Assembly: GCA_019119745.1 (NCBI GenBank)
Contig: DWWI01000080.1
Coordinates: 1 to 8,165 of the forward strand
From: Candidatus Mediterraneibacter gallistercoris
GTDB taxonomy: Bacteria > Bacillota_A > Clostridia > Lachnospirales > Lachnospiraceae
DNA: 8,165 nt
Direction: 5' to 3'
Under the pieces are notes generated by a model. It made no database searches. It saw only the letters and a program-made list of their open reading frames with translations, and was not told where the DNA came from. A program made the position numbers and the translations under genes. Shown here in pieces: positions 1 through 5,346 of this stretch; the first letter of the stretch is position 1; every line of letters begins with the position of its first letter.

Positions 1-816
1 ATAGCGAGGCATCCGGATTTAAGAAACCGCATTTCTGCTTTCAGAAATTTTACAGGCAAAGTACAGGAAACCGTCAGCAGTGATGACAGCGGACACGGAA
101 CTCATGTGGCGGGGATTCTTGCCGGAGACGGAAAGGTCTCATCAGGGTTATATGCGGGGATGGCGCCGGGATCGGATCTTATTGTAGGAAAAGTGCTGGA
201 CTGTGAGGGGAATGGTAACGTTGATAATGTACTGAAAGGAATCGACTGGATCCTGAAGAACCGGGAACATTTTCAGGTCCGCATTGTAAATATTTCTGTC
301 GGAACCCAGCCGGATCTCGCGCAGGAACAGAAACAGGTTTTTCTGGAAGCGGTTGAAGAATTGTGGGACAGAGGGCTTGTTGTTGTTGTGTCGGCAGGAA
401 ATTACGGCCCGGGAGAAGGGACGGTTGCAGTTCCGGGAAACAGCCGCAAAGTTATCACGGTAGGAGTGCCCGATACAGAACTGCATTCCGCCGGCCGGCG
501 GAAGAATAATATAAATTATTCCGGACGGGGACCGACAGGCGCCTGTGTAGTGAAACCGGATGTTTTCGCGCCCGGCACGGGAATCATAAGCTGTAATGCA
601 CGGTACGGACGCCCCGGTGAGCATCCTTATATAATGAAGACAGGGACTTCGATGGCAACTCCGGTTGTATCCGGGGCAATCGCCTGTCTCCTGTCAAAAT
701 ATCCGGATATGACCAATGTAGAAGTGAAACTGAAACTCCGAGAATCATGTGTGAAAAGTCCGGGAACCGGAGCGGGGTGGGGGCTTTTAAATGTGGAAAA
801 GCTGATGAAAGCGTAA
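1..816 (+). CDS. AprX-like subtilisin-family serine protease (S8), 5' end missing
   Basis: This is the C-terminal 271 residues of a subtilase, an endopeptidase with an Asp-His-Ser triad. The frame is open from base 1, so the gene starts before the window. The GTG at 106 is not a start, because it lies inside the His motif. Visible: HPDL at window residues 4-7, which normally follows the Asp motif, so the catalytic Asp should lie just upstream; HGTHVAG with catalytic His32; SAGN with oxyanion-hole Asn134; GTSMATP with catalytic Ser217. The protein ends soon after the catalytic domain (GWGLLNVEKLM), with no C-terminal extension, cell-wall anchor or membrane segment. The sequence style (VGKVLD, WILKN, IVNISVG) resembles Bacillus AprX, a probably intracellular subtilase; that is recognition from memory. 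Whether it carries a signal peptide cannot be seen. Substrate unknown. It is not part of the usual ylxM-ffh neighbourhood. Confidence 0.93.
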   Translation: MARHPDLRNRISAFRNFTGKVQETVSSDDSGHGTHVAGILAGDGKVSSGLYAGMAPGSDLIVGKVLDCEGNGNVDNVLKGIDWILKNREHFQVRIVNISVGTQPDLAQEQKQVFLEAVEELWDRGLVVVVSAGNYGPGEGTVAVPGNSRKVITVGVPDTELHSAGRRKNNINYSGRGPTGACVVKPDVFAPGTGIISCNARYGRPGEHPYIMKTGTSMATPVVSGAIACLLSKYPDMTNVEVKLKLRESCVKSPGTGAGWGLLNVEKLMKA

Positions 817-990
817 AAAGGGACAGTTCAGCCCGCGCCATTCGCAAAGCCGCACTGACGTGCTGATTGCGGCGATGCCGCTCCTTTGCTCATATACGGG
901 CGCTCAGCACATCTGGCTGCCAGTCGGCGGATTCTTATGCAAGCATAAACCCGTCGACTAACATCAGATGGCTGAACTGTCAAGAAAAAA
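815..990. repeat. Structured intergenic element with 12-bp terminal inverted repeats (possible MITE-like repeat or structured RNA)
   Basis: A perfect 12-bp inverted repeat, GACAGTTCAGCC at 822-833 and GGCTGAACTGTC at 970-981, bounds 160 bp that fold into two arms. Arm A: GCGC 835-838/900-903, GCAAAG 844-849 with CTTTGC 884-889, and inside it either CCGCA/TGCGG (850-854/868-872) or GCGGC-GAT-GCCGC (869-881). Arm B is a long imperfect hairpin: CAGC 905-908/971-974, CATCTG 910-915/965-970, AGTCG 922-926/955-959, CGG 928-930/951-953, TTATGC-AA-GCATAA 935-948. The base of arm B overlaps the right terminal repeat, so the two pairings compete. The left end begins 5 nt after the subtilase stop. Read on the minus strand, the element ends in a stem followed by CTTTTTA, like an intrinsic terminator; no U-run follows it on the plus strand. 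A-rich tracts flank both ends. No convincing ORF lies inside. I do not recognise it as a named RNA family. Confidence 0.6.
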
Positions 991-1000
991 TCCTTGACAG
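977..1000. promoter_or_regulatory. 8-bp perfect inverted repeat covering the ylxM -35 box (candidate operator)
   Basis: CTGTCAAG at 977-984 and CTTGACAG at 993-1000 form a perfect inverted repeat separated by 8 A-rich bases. The right arm contains the TTGACA -35 box of the ylxM promoter, and the left arm overlaps the right end of the upstream structured element. The symmetry and position would suit a dimeric repressor site, but it also puts a TTGACA on the opposite strand and could simply be the edge of the element. No regulator is encoded nearby apart from the HTH protein YlxM itself. Operator function is inference only. Confidence 0.3.
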
Positions 1001-1022
1001 CCCATTCCCTTTCGTGTATGAT
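994..1022 (+). promoter_or_regulatory. Sigma-A promoter of the ylxM-ffh operon
   Basis: TTGACA at 994-999, a 17-bp spacer, and TATGAT at 1017-1022: a perfect -35 box and a 5/6 match to the -10 box at ideal spacing. Transcription should start near 1027-1030, only about 10-12 nt before the ylxM ATG at 1039. That puts the ribosome binding site at the very 5' end of the mRNA. The promoter also excludes the upstream in-frame TTG at 994 and ATG at 1018 as starts, since both fall within promoter boxes. Confidence 0.85.
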
Positions 1023-1038
1023 AACCAAGGTGACTGTG

Positions 1039-1389
1039 ATGAATAAGATTTTAGAACAGGCTTTATTGTATGATTTTTACGGTGAACTTCTCACCACGCA
1101 CCAGAAAGAGGTATATGAGCAGTTTATCCTCGATGATCTTTCTTTAAGCGAGATAGCGGAGAGCGCAGGTATCAGCCGGCAGGGCGTACATGATCTGATC
1201 CGGCGGTGTCAGAAGGCGCTTGAGGGGTATGAAAATAAACTTCATCTGGTGGAAAGGTTTCTCTCAGTAAAGGAAAAGGTCGGACAGATCGACGGAATTT
1301 TAGATGAGTGGGAGAAAGAGAAGAAGAATCCGGAGGAGATCGTGAAGAGGATCCGGCGGATCTCGGATGCGATCATTGAAGAATTATAG
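1039..1389 (+). CDS. ylxM: YlxM family helix-turn-helix protein, SRP-associated
   Basis: A 116-residue protein of the YlxM/p13 family, encoded next to ffh across Firmicutes. In streptococci YlxM has been reported to associate with signal recognition particle components. The N-terminus (MNKILEQ, then YDFYGELLT at 11-19) is the family signature. Residues about 34-62 form a sigma-70 region 4-like helix-turn-helix (LSLSEIAESAGISRQGVHDL), and the rest is charged and helical, likely coiled (residues 63-112). The ATG at 1039 is chosen because AAGGTGA (1027-1033) lies 5 nt upstream and the promoter -10 box ends at 1022. A GTG at 1036 directly before it is a possible but less likely start. The length matches the family. 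It sits 13 bp before ffh and is presumably co-transcribed with it. The HTH could bind DNA or RNA; the sequence does not say which. Confidence 0.93.
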   Translation: MNKILEQALLYDFYGELLTTHQKEVYEQFILDDLSLSEIAESAGISRQGVHDLIRRCQKALEGYENKLHLVERFLSVKEKVGQIDGILDEWEKEKKNPEEIVKRIRRISDAIIEEL

Positions 1390-1402
1390 AGGGATAATAT
1401 AA

Positions 1403-2767
1403 ATGGCATTTGACAGTTTAACTGAGAAACTACAGAATGTATTCAGAAACCTGCGAAGCAAGGGGCGGCTTACCGAAGATGACGTGAAAGCCGCGCTGAA
1501 AGAAGTCAAGATGGCTCTTCTTGAGGCAGATGTCAACTTCAAGGTTGTGAAAGGCTTCATTAAAGATGTGCAGGAGCGTGCGGTCGGACAGGACGTGATG
1601 AACGGACTGAATCCGGGTCAGATGGTGATCAAGATCGTAAATGAAGAACTGGTCAAGCTGATGGGCTCTGAGACGACAGAGATCAAGCTTCAGCCGGGAA
1701 GCGCCATGACTGTTATCATGATGGCAGGTCTTCAGGGCGCAGGTAAGACGACGACTACCGCAAAGCTGGCAGGAAAGTTCAAATTAAAAGGAAAGAAACC
1801 GCTCCTTGTGGCGTGTGACGTCTATCGTCCCGCAGCGATCAAACAGCTGCAGATCAATGGAGAGAAGCAGGGTGTGGAAGTATTTTCCATGGGAGACAAG
1901 AACCGGCCGGCGGATATCGCCAGGGCTGCCGTACAGCATGCTGCGAAGAACGGCAACAATATAGTGATCCTCGATACAGCCGGACGTCTTCACATTGATG
2001 AGGACATGATGGCGGAGCTTCAGGAAATCAAAGAGGCTGTGGAGGTTCACCAGACAATCCTTGTTGTAGACGCCATGACAGGTCAGGACGCGGTGAATGT
2101 AGCCGGAACATTTAACGATAAAATCGGAATAGACGGTGTCATCGTTACCAAGCTGGACGGTGATACGAGAGGCGGAGCCGCGCTCTCTATCAAGGCGGTA
2201 ACAGGGTGCCCGATCCTATATGTCGGAATGGGTGAGAAACTCTCGGATCTGGAACAGTTCTATCCGGACAGAATGGCGTCGCGTATCCTGGGGATGGGCG
2301 ATGTGCTCACACTGATCGAGAAAGCCGGTGCGGAGCTTGATCAGGAGAAGGCCATTAAGATGGCGGACAAGATGAAGAAAGCCCAGTTTGATTTCAATGA
2401 TTATCTGGACAGCATGGAACAGATGCGCAAGATGGGCGGACTTTCCAGTATCATGAGTATGATGCCCGGACTTGGAGGACTTGGAGGAAAGGCGGGTAAA
2501 CTGCCTGATCTTGATTCAGAGGAGAATGAAAAGAAGATGGCGAGAATGGAGGCAATGATCCATTCAATGACCCCTGAAGAACGGAGTAATCCGGATCTTC
2601 TGAATCCGTCAAGAAAGCATCGTATCGCGCGGGGGGCGGGAGTTGATATTGCTGAAGTCAACCGTATGGTGAAGCAGTTCAACGAATCCAGGAAGATGAT
2701 GAAGAAACTTCCCGGAATGATGGGCGGCAAAGGTGGCAAAAGGGGCAGATTCAAACTTCCCTTTTAA
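1403..2767 (+). CDS. ffh: Signal recognition particle protein Ffh (SRP54 GTPase)
   Basis: A 454-residue SRP GTPase that binds the signal sequence of nascent membrane and secreted proteins together with SRP RNA, then docks with FtsY at the membrane. Domains in order: helical N domain about 1-85; G domain about 100-295 with P-loop GLQGAGKT (109-116), DVYRPAA (139-145), DTAGR (191-195), TKLDGD (249-254) and GMGE (275-278); Met-rich M domain about 300-454. The M domain has a Gly/Met finger loop (about 344-365) and the SRP-RNA-binding motif SRKHRIARGAG (403-413), in which Ala replaces the Ser of the common GSG ending. The C-terminus is basic and Gly/Lys-rich. Length is normal. The start at 1403 follows AGAGGGA (1388-1394), which overlaps the ylxM stop. 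No SRP RNA gene and no ftsY are seen in this window. Confidence 0.98.
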   Translation: MAFDSLTEKLQNVFRNLRSKGRLTEDDVKAALKEVKMALLEADVNFKVVKGFIKDVQERAVGQDVMNGLNPGQMVIKIVNEELVKLMGSETTEIKLQPGSAMTVIMMAGLQGAGKTTTTAKLAGKFKLKGKKPLLVACDVYRPAAIKQLQINGEKQGVEVFSMGDKNRPADIARAAVQHAAKNGNNIVILDTAGRLHIDEDMMAELQEIKEAVEVHQTILVVDAMTGQDAVNVAGTFNDKIGIDGVIVTKLDGDTRGGAALSIKAVTGCPILYVGMGEKLSDLEQFYPDRMASRILGMGDVLTLIEKAGAELDQEKAIKMADKMKKAQFDFNDYLDSMEQMRKMGGLSSIMSMMPGLGGLGGKAGKLPDLDSEENEKKMARMEAMIHSMTPEERSNPDLLNPSRKHRIARGAGVDIAEVNRMVKQFNESRKMMKKLPGMMGGKGGKRGRFKLPF

Positions 2768-2779
2768 CACATAGATTAT

Positions 2780-2810
2780 GCCGGAGGCAGCCGGCTGCGT
2801 ATGCGGCGGT
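2780..2810 (+). other. GC-rich hairpin cluster between ffh and rpsP
   Basis: The 97-bp gap before rpsP contains the 12-bp palindrome GCAGCCGGCTGC (2787-2798). An overlapping stem GCCGG 2780-2784/CCGGC 2791-2795 would exclude it. No T-run follows, so this is not a normal intrinsic terminator. An A-rich, unstructured stretch (about 2824-2850) leads to the rpsP ribosome binding site. Possible roles are mRNA stability, processing, or uncoupling of ffh and rpsP levels. Pairing is seen by eye; function is unknown. Confidence 0.35.
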
Positions 2811-2864
2811 GCGGAAGGCAGAAGCAACAAACAATAAGAAAAATAAATTTAAGAGGTGAAAGAA

Positions 2865-3110
2865 ATGGCAGTAAAAATCAGATTAAGAAGAATGGGACAG
2901 AAGAAGGCTCCTTTTTATAGAATCGTTGTAGCTGATTCAAGGTCCCCGAGAGACGGAAGATTCATCGAGGAGATCGGAACATATGATCCGAACTGCGATC
3001 CGAGCGCAATCAAAGTTGATGAGGAAGCAGCTAAAAAATGGCTCAACAACGGTGCTCAGCCGACAGAAGTTGTAGGAAAGATCTTCAAGGCAGCAGGTAT
3101 CGAAAAATAA
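2865..3110 (+). CDS. rpsP: 30S ribosomal protein S16
   Basis: An 81-residue S16, a small-subunit protein needed for early 30S assembly that binds 16S rRNA in the body. The sequence carries the family hallmarks: [11 protein letters not shown] at the N-terminus, [16 protein letters not shown] (16-31), IGTYDP (37-42) and the C-terminal GAQPTEVV (63-70). The ATG at 2865 gives the normal N-terminus and is spaced 6 nt from AGGTG (2854-2858). A GTG at 2856 in the same frame would add MKE but is part of that ribosome binding site. It sits between ffh and khpA as in Bacillus. Three residues, Glu-Lys and a preceding Ile, close the protein without an extra tail. Confidence 0.98.
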   Translation: MAVKIRLRRMGQKKAPFYRIVVADSRSPRDGRFIEEIGTYDPNCDPSAIKVDEEAAKKWLNNGAQPTEVVGKIFKAAGIEK

Positions 3111-3136
3111 TTTGACTTCGCGGAGGTGCGCGTAAG

Positions 3137-3364
3137 ATGAAAGAATTAGTTGAAGTTATCGCAAAAGCGCTGGTAGACCATCCGGAGGAAGTCTCTGTAA
3201 ATGAGAAAAAAGAAGGACGCACTACAGTGCTTGAACTCCACGTCGCTGACGGCGATATGGGGAAAGTGATCGGCAAACAGGGCCGTATCGCGAAAGCTCT
3301 CCGCTCCGTAGTAAAAGCGGCGGCAGCAAAAGAAGATAAAAGAGTCGTTGTCGATATCGTCTAA
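3137..3364 (+). CDS. khpA: KhpA, small single KH-domain RNA-binding protein (YlqC)
   Basis: A 75-residue protein made almost entirely of one KH fold. The GxxG RNA-binding loop is visible as IGKQGR (45-50; GKQG at 46-49), followed by the helix IAKALRSVVKAAAA and the final strand KRVVVDIV. In streptococci and other Firmicutes KhpA dimerises with KhpB/Jag (EloR) and binds RNA, influencing cell division and elongation; that role is family knowledge, since khpB is not in the window. The start follows a strong GGAGGTG (3122-3128) with 8-nt spacing. It lies 26 bp after rpsP, as in the conserved Gram-positive order, and is followed by a terminator. Confidence 0.96.
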   Translation: MKELVEVIAKALVDHPEEVSVNEKKEGRTTVLELHVADGDMGKVIGKQGRIAKALRSVVKAAAAKEDKRVVVDIV

Positions 3365-3383
3365 AGGATATCGAAGCAAAACA

Positions 3384-3430
3384 GAAAGAGGGACAGTTTT
3401 CCGATCCGGAGAGCCTGCCCCTTTCTTTTT
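3384..3430 (+). terminator. Intrinsic terminator after khpA
   Basis: GAAAGAGGGACAG at 3384-3396 pairs with CTGCCCCTTTC at 3415-3425, with small A bulges. The loop carries a nested TCCG-ATC-CGGA hairpin (3400-3410), and the pyrimidine tract CTTTCTTTTT follows. It lies 19 nt after the khpA stop and should end the ylxM-ffh-rpsP-khpA transcript, fully or in part. No clear promoter follows for rimM, so partial read-through is likely. Confidence 0.75.
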
Positions 3431-3520
3431 CCGGAATTACATGGCAGAAAGTTCCCTGGTCATATATGCGTGAAGCTAAAATGACAAGACGGGGTAGAAA
3501 ACAGAAAGGAAGCGGAAGAA

Positions 3521-4024
3521 ATGGAACAATTTCTCCAAGTGGGAGTGATTTCTTCTACACACGGTATCCGGGGAGAAGTAAAAGTATTTCCGACAACGGA
3601 CGATCCGGCCCGGTACAAAAAGTTGAAAAAAGTGCTTCTGGATACGGGAAAAGAACAGCTTGAACTGGAAATTCAGTCTGTTAAGTTTTTCAAGCAGTTC
3701 GTGATCGTAAAGTTTAAGGGCATTGACAATATAAATGATGTAGAAAGATACAAAGGGAAGCCTCTTCTGGTAGCCAGAGAAGATGCGGTAAAGCTCGAAA
3801 ATAATGAGTATTATATCGCCGATCTGATCGGTATGGAGGTGTATACCGAAGAAGGGCGGTTCGGTGTCCTCAAAGACGTTATGGAAACGGGGGCAAATGA
3901 AGTGTATATCATTGATTCGGACGAGCACGGAGAAGTGCTCGTACCCGCTATCAGACAGTGTATCCTTGATGTGGATGTGGAGAAAAAGATGATGAAGATC
4001 CATCTGCTGGACGGATTAGTATAA
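3521..4024 (+). CDS. rimM: Ribosome maturation factor RimM
   Basis: A 167-residue assembly factor for the 30S head, known from other bacteria to bind S19 and help mature the 3' domain of 16S rRNA. The N-terminal RimM barrel domain is marked by [15 protein letters not shown] (8-22) and [15 protein letters not shown] (65-79). The C-terminal PRC-barrel begins at [12 protein letters not shown] (96-107), with TGANEVY (123-129) and VPAIRQCI (141-148). Length is typical. The ATG at 3521 has AAAGGA (3505-3510) 10 nt upstream. The gene is 15 bp ahead of trmD, the usual pairing. A 156-bp gap with a terminator separates it from khpA. Bacillus ylqD, which sits between those two genes in that genus, is absent here. 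Confidence 0.97.
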   Translation: MEQFLQVGVISSTHGIRGEVKVFPTTDDPARYKKLKKVLLDTGKEQLELEIQSVKFFKQFVIVKFKGIDNINDVERYKGKPLLVAREDAVKLENNEYYIADLIGMEVYTEEGRFGVLKDVMETGANEVYIIDSDEHGEVLVPAIRQCILDVDVEKKMMKIHLLDGLV

Positions 4025-4039
4025 GAGGAGTGGAAGACA

Positions 4040-4819
4040 ATGAATTTTCATATACTTACTTTATTTCCGGAGATGGTGATGAATGGTCTGAATACAAGCA
4101 TTATCGGACGCGCCGTTAATGCAGGGCATTTGTCCATTGAAGCGGTGAATATCCGTGATTATGCGTTCAACAAGCATCAGAGTGTGGATGATTATCCGTA
4201 CGGCGGCGGAGCCGGAATGCTCATGCAGGCGGAGCCGGTATATCTGGCCCATGAGGCTGTGGCAGAGAAAATACGGTCACGCAGATCGGATGCGGGATAT
4301 GCTGATGCGGGCGGACGTCTCCGTACGGTGTATCTGTCCCCTCAGGGCAATGTGTTTAATCAGAAGATGGCTGAAGATCTGGCACAGGAGGAGGATCTGA
4401 TCCTTCTGTGCGGCCACTACGAAGGGATTGATGAGCGTGTGCTCGAGGAGATAGTGACAGATTATGTCTCTATCGGTGATTATGTGCTCACCGGAGGAGA
4501 ACTTCCGGCGATGGTTATGGTGGACGCCATCTCGAGGCTGGTGCCGGGAGTACTCCACAACGATGTATCCGCGGAGTTTGAGTCCTTCCAGGACAATCTT
4601 CTGGAATATCCCCAGTATTCCAGACCGGAAGAATGGCATGGCATGAAAGTGCCGCCGGTTCTTCTGTCGGGGCATCATGCCAATATAGAAAAATGGCGCC
4701 GTGAACAGTCAATCATCCGGACGTATGAGCGCAGGCCGGATCTTCTGGAAAAATGCGAACTTACGGAGAAAGAGAAAAAATGGTTCCGCAAATGGCTGGA
4801 AGAAAAAAATAGTACTTGA
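4040..4819 (+). CDS. trmD: tRNA (guanine-N1)-methyltransferase TrmD
   Basis: A 259-residue SPOUT-class methyltransferase that uses SAM to make m1G37 beside the anticodon, preventing +1 frameshifts. It acts as a dimer with a trefoil knot. Visible: N-terminal [10 protein letters not shown] (3-12), [11 protein letters not shown] (50-60), YLSPQG (98-103), [12 protein letters not shown] (123-134), knot segment [17 protein letters not shown] (142-158), SRLVPGVL (165-172) with Arg166 matching catalytic Arg154 of the Haemophilus enzyme, and [14 protein letters not shown] (208-221). By register from Arg166, the catalytic Asp169 of the Haemophilus protein corresponds to Glu181 here (codon 4580-4582). 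Residues about 79-94 look like a small insertion before the SAM-site strand. Start at 4040 with GAGGAG 4025-4030. The stop codon TGA overlaps the rplS promoter. Confidence 0.97.
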   Translation: MNFHILTLFPEMVMNGLNTSIIGRAVNAGHLSIEAVNIRDYAFNKHQSVDDYPYGGGAGMLMQAEPVYLAHEAVAEKIRSRRSDAGYADAGGRLRTVYLSPQGNVFNQKMAEDLAQEEDLILLCGHYEGIDERVLEEIVTDYVSIGDYVLTGGELPAMVMVDAISRLVPGVLHNDVSAEFESFQDNLLEYPQYSRPEEWHGMKVPPVLLSGHHANIEKWRREQSIIRTYERRPDLLEKCELTEKEKKWFRKWLEEKNST

Positions 4820-4844
4820 AAATGCTGTAGAAATATGGTAAACT
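4816..4844 (+). promoter_or_regulatory. Promoter of rplS, overlapping the trmD stop
   Basis: TTGAAA at 4816-4821, a 17-bp spacer and TAAACT at 4839-4844, with TGG directly before the -10 box giving an extended -10. The -35 box includes the TGA stop of trmD (4817-4819). The predicted start is near 4851, giving a leader of about 75 nt. This would let L19 be made independently of rimM-trmD, whose protein products are needed at far lower levels. Confidence 0.65.
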
Positions 4845-4850
4845 ACAACA

Positions 4851-4925
4851 GTTGTGAAAAGAAGAGCGATGGTCCTCTGGCACAAAAGGTGTTAAGAACG
4901 TCAAATATTAAGGAGGTCACACAAA
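4851..4925 (+). promoter_or_regulatory. rplS 5' leader, possible L19 autoregulatory RNA
   Basis: The leader can form AGAG 4863-4866/CTCT 4875-4878 with an 8-nt loop. The overlapping stretch CCTCT (4874-4878) can instead pair with GGAGG (4912-4916) of the ribosome binding site. The two pairings exclude each other, so one shape would hide and the other free the start of translation. An L19 leader RNA family is described in Bacillaceae; I cannot confirm that this leader fits that model. Autoregulation is inference from position and pairing. Confidence 0.35.
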
Positions 4926-5273
4926 ATGAACGAGATCATTAAGAAGATTGAAGCAGAGCAGTTAAAAGAGAGTGTACCGGAGTTTAATGTCGGTGATACT
5001 GTAAGAGTACATGCTAAGATCAAAGAGGGTAACCGCGAAAGAATCCAGGTATTCGAGGGAACAGTCCTGAAGAAACAGGGCGGCGGAGCAAGAGCTACTT
5101 TTACAGTAAGAAAGACATCCAACGGAATCGGCGTTGAGAAGACATGGCCGCTTCATTCACCGCATGTTGAAAAGGTAGAGGTTGTGCGCAGAGGTAAAGT
5201 AAGAAGAGCAAAACTGAACTACTTAAGAAAACGTGTCGGAAAAGCTGCAAAGGTAAAAGAATTAGTAAAATAG
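4926..5273 (+). CDS. rplS: 50S ribosomal protein L19
   Basis: A 115-residue L19, which sits at the 30S-50S interface of the ribosome. Recognisable segments are [20 protein letters not shown] (20-39), QVFEGTVL (41-48), the central [21 protein letters not shown] (59-79) and the basic tail [20 protein letters not shown] (93-112). Length is the family norm. The ATG at 4926 follows a full AAGGAGGT (4910-4917) with 8-nt spacing, the strongest ribosome binding site in the window and in keeping with a highly made protein. It has its own promoter and terminator, so it can be a single-gene transcript as well as the end of rimM-trmD. Confidence 0.98.
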   Translation: MNEIIKKIEAEQLKESVPEFNVGDTVRVHAKIKEGNRERIQVFEGTVLKKQGGGARATFTVRKTSNGIGVEKTWPLHSPHVEKVEVVRRGKVRRAKLNYLRKRVGKAAKVKELVK

Positions 5274-5281
5274 TAAACATG

Positions 5282-5320
5282 AGAGGGACAATTACAGATT
5301 TGTATATTGTCCCTTTTTTG
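5282..5320 (+). terminator. Intrinsic terminator after rplS
   Basis: AGGGACAAT at 5284-5292 pairs perfectly with ATTGTCCCT at 5306-5314, extendable by two outer pairs (one G-U). The loop is 13 nt and a run of six T (5314-5319) follows. It starts 9 nt after the rplS stop. lepB1 starts 27 nt after it, so lepB1-rbgA-lepB2-rnhB rely on read-through or on a weak promoter I cannot identify with confidence. Confidence 0.88.
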
Positions 5321-5346
5321 AATAGTATGACTGATCTGGAGGGAGT

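Noticed and set aside
148..847. Long minus-strand ORFs (148-624 and 584-847) over the subtilase
   Set aside because: They lie antisense to a clear protease with its catalytic motifs, and their predicted products show no recognisable family features.
822..981. SRP RNA (ffs) as the identity of the structured element
   Set aside because: The conserved domain IV motif with its GGAA-type tetraloop and GGAAGCAGC-like strand is absent on both strands.
828..1028. Minus-strand ORF of 66 residues across the structured element
   Set aside because: It is composed of the hairpin arms, has no convincing ribosome binding site and no recognisable protein features.
994..1038. Upstream TTG (994) and ATG (1018) as ylxM starts
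   Set aside because: They coincide with the -35 and -10 boxes, so they would not be in the mRNA; the ATG at 1039 gives the family N-terminus.
2856..2864. GTG start adding three residues to S16
   Set aside because: The GTG is part of the ribosome binding site; MAVKIRL is the usual S16 N-terminus.
3437..3468. Promoter for rimM using TTACAT or the TATATG near 3463
   Set aside because: Neither pairing gives an acceptable -35 and -10 at 16-18 bp spacing.
3466..4003. ORFs 3466-3663 (+) and 3476-4003 (-) over rimM
   Set aside because: They are frame shadows of rimM, which has full family motifs in its own frame.
4155..4712. ORFs in other frames over trmD (both strands)
   Set aside because: They overlap a complete TrmD with conserved motifs and have no supporting start signals.
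5300..5328. Promoter for lepB1: TTGTAT-N17-TAGTAT
   Set aside because: Only 3/6 and 4/6 consensus matches, and the -35 lies inside the rplS terminator loop; too weak to annotate.
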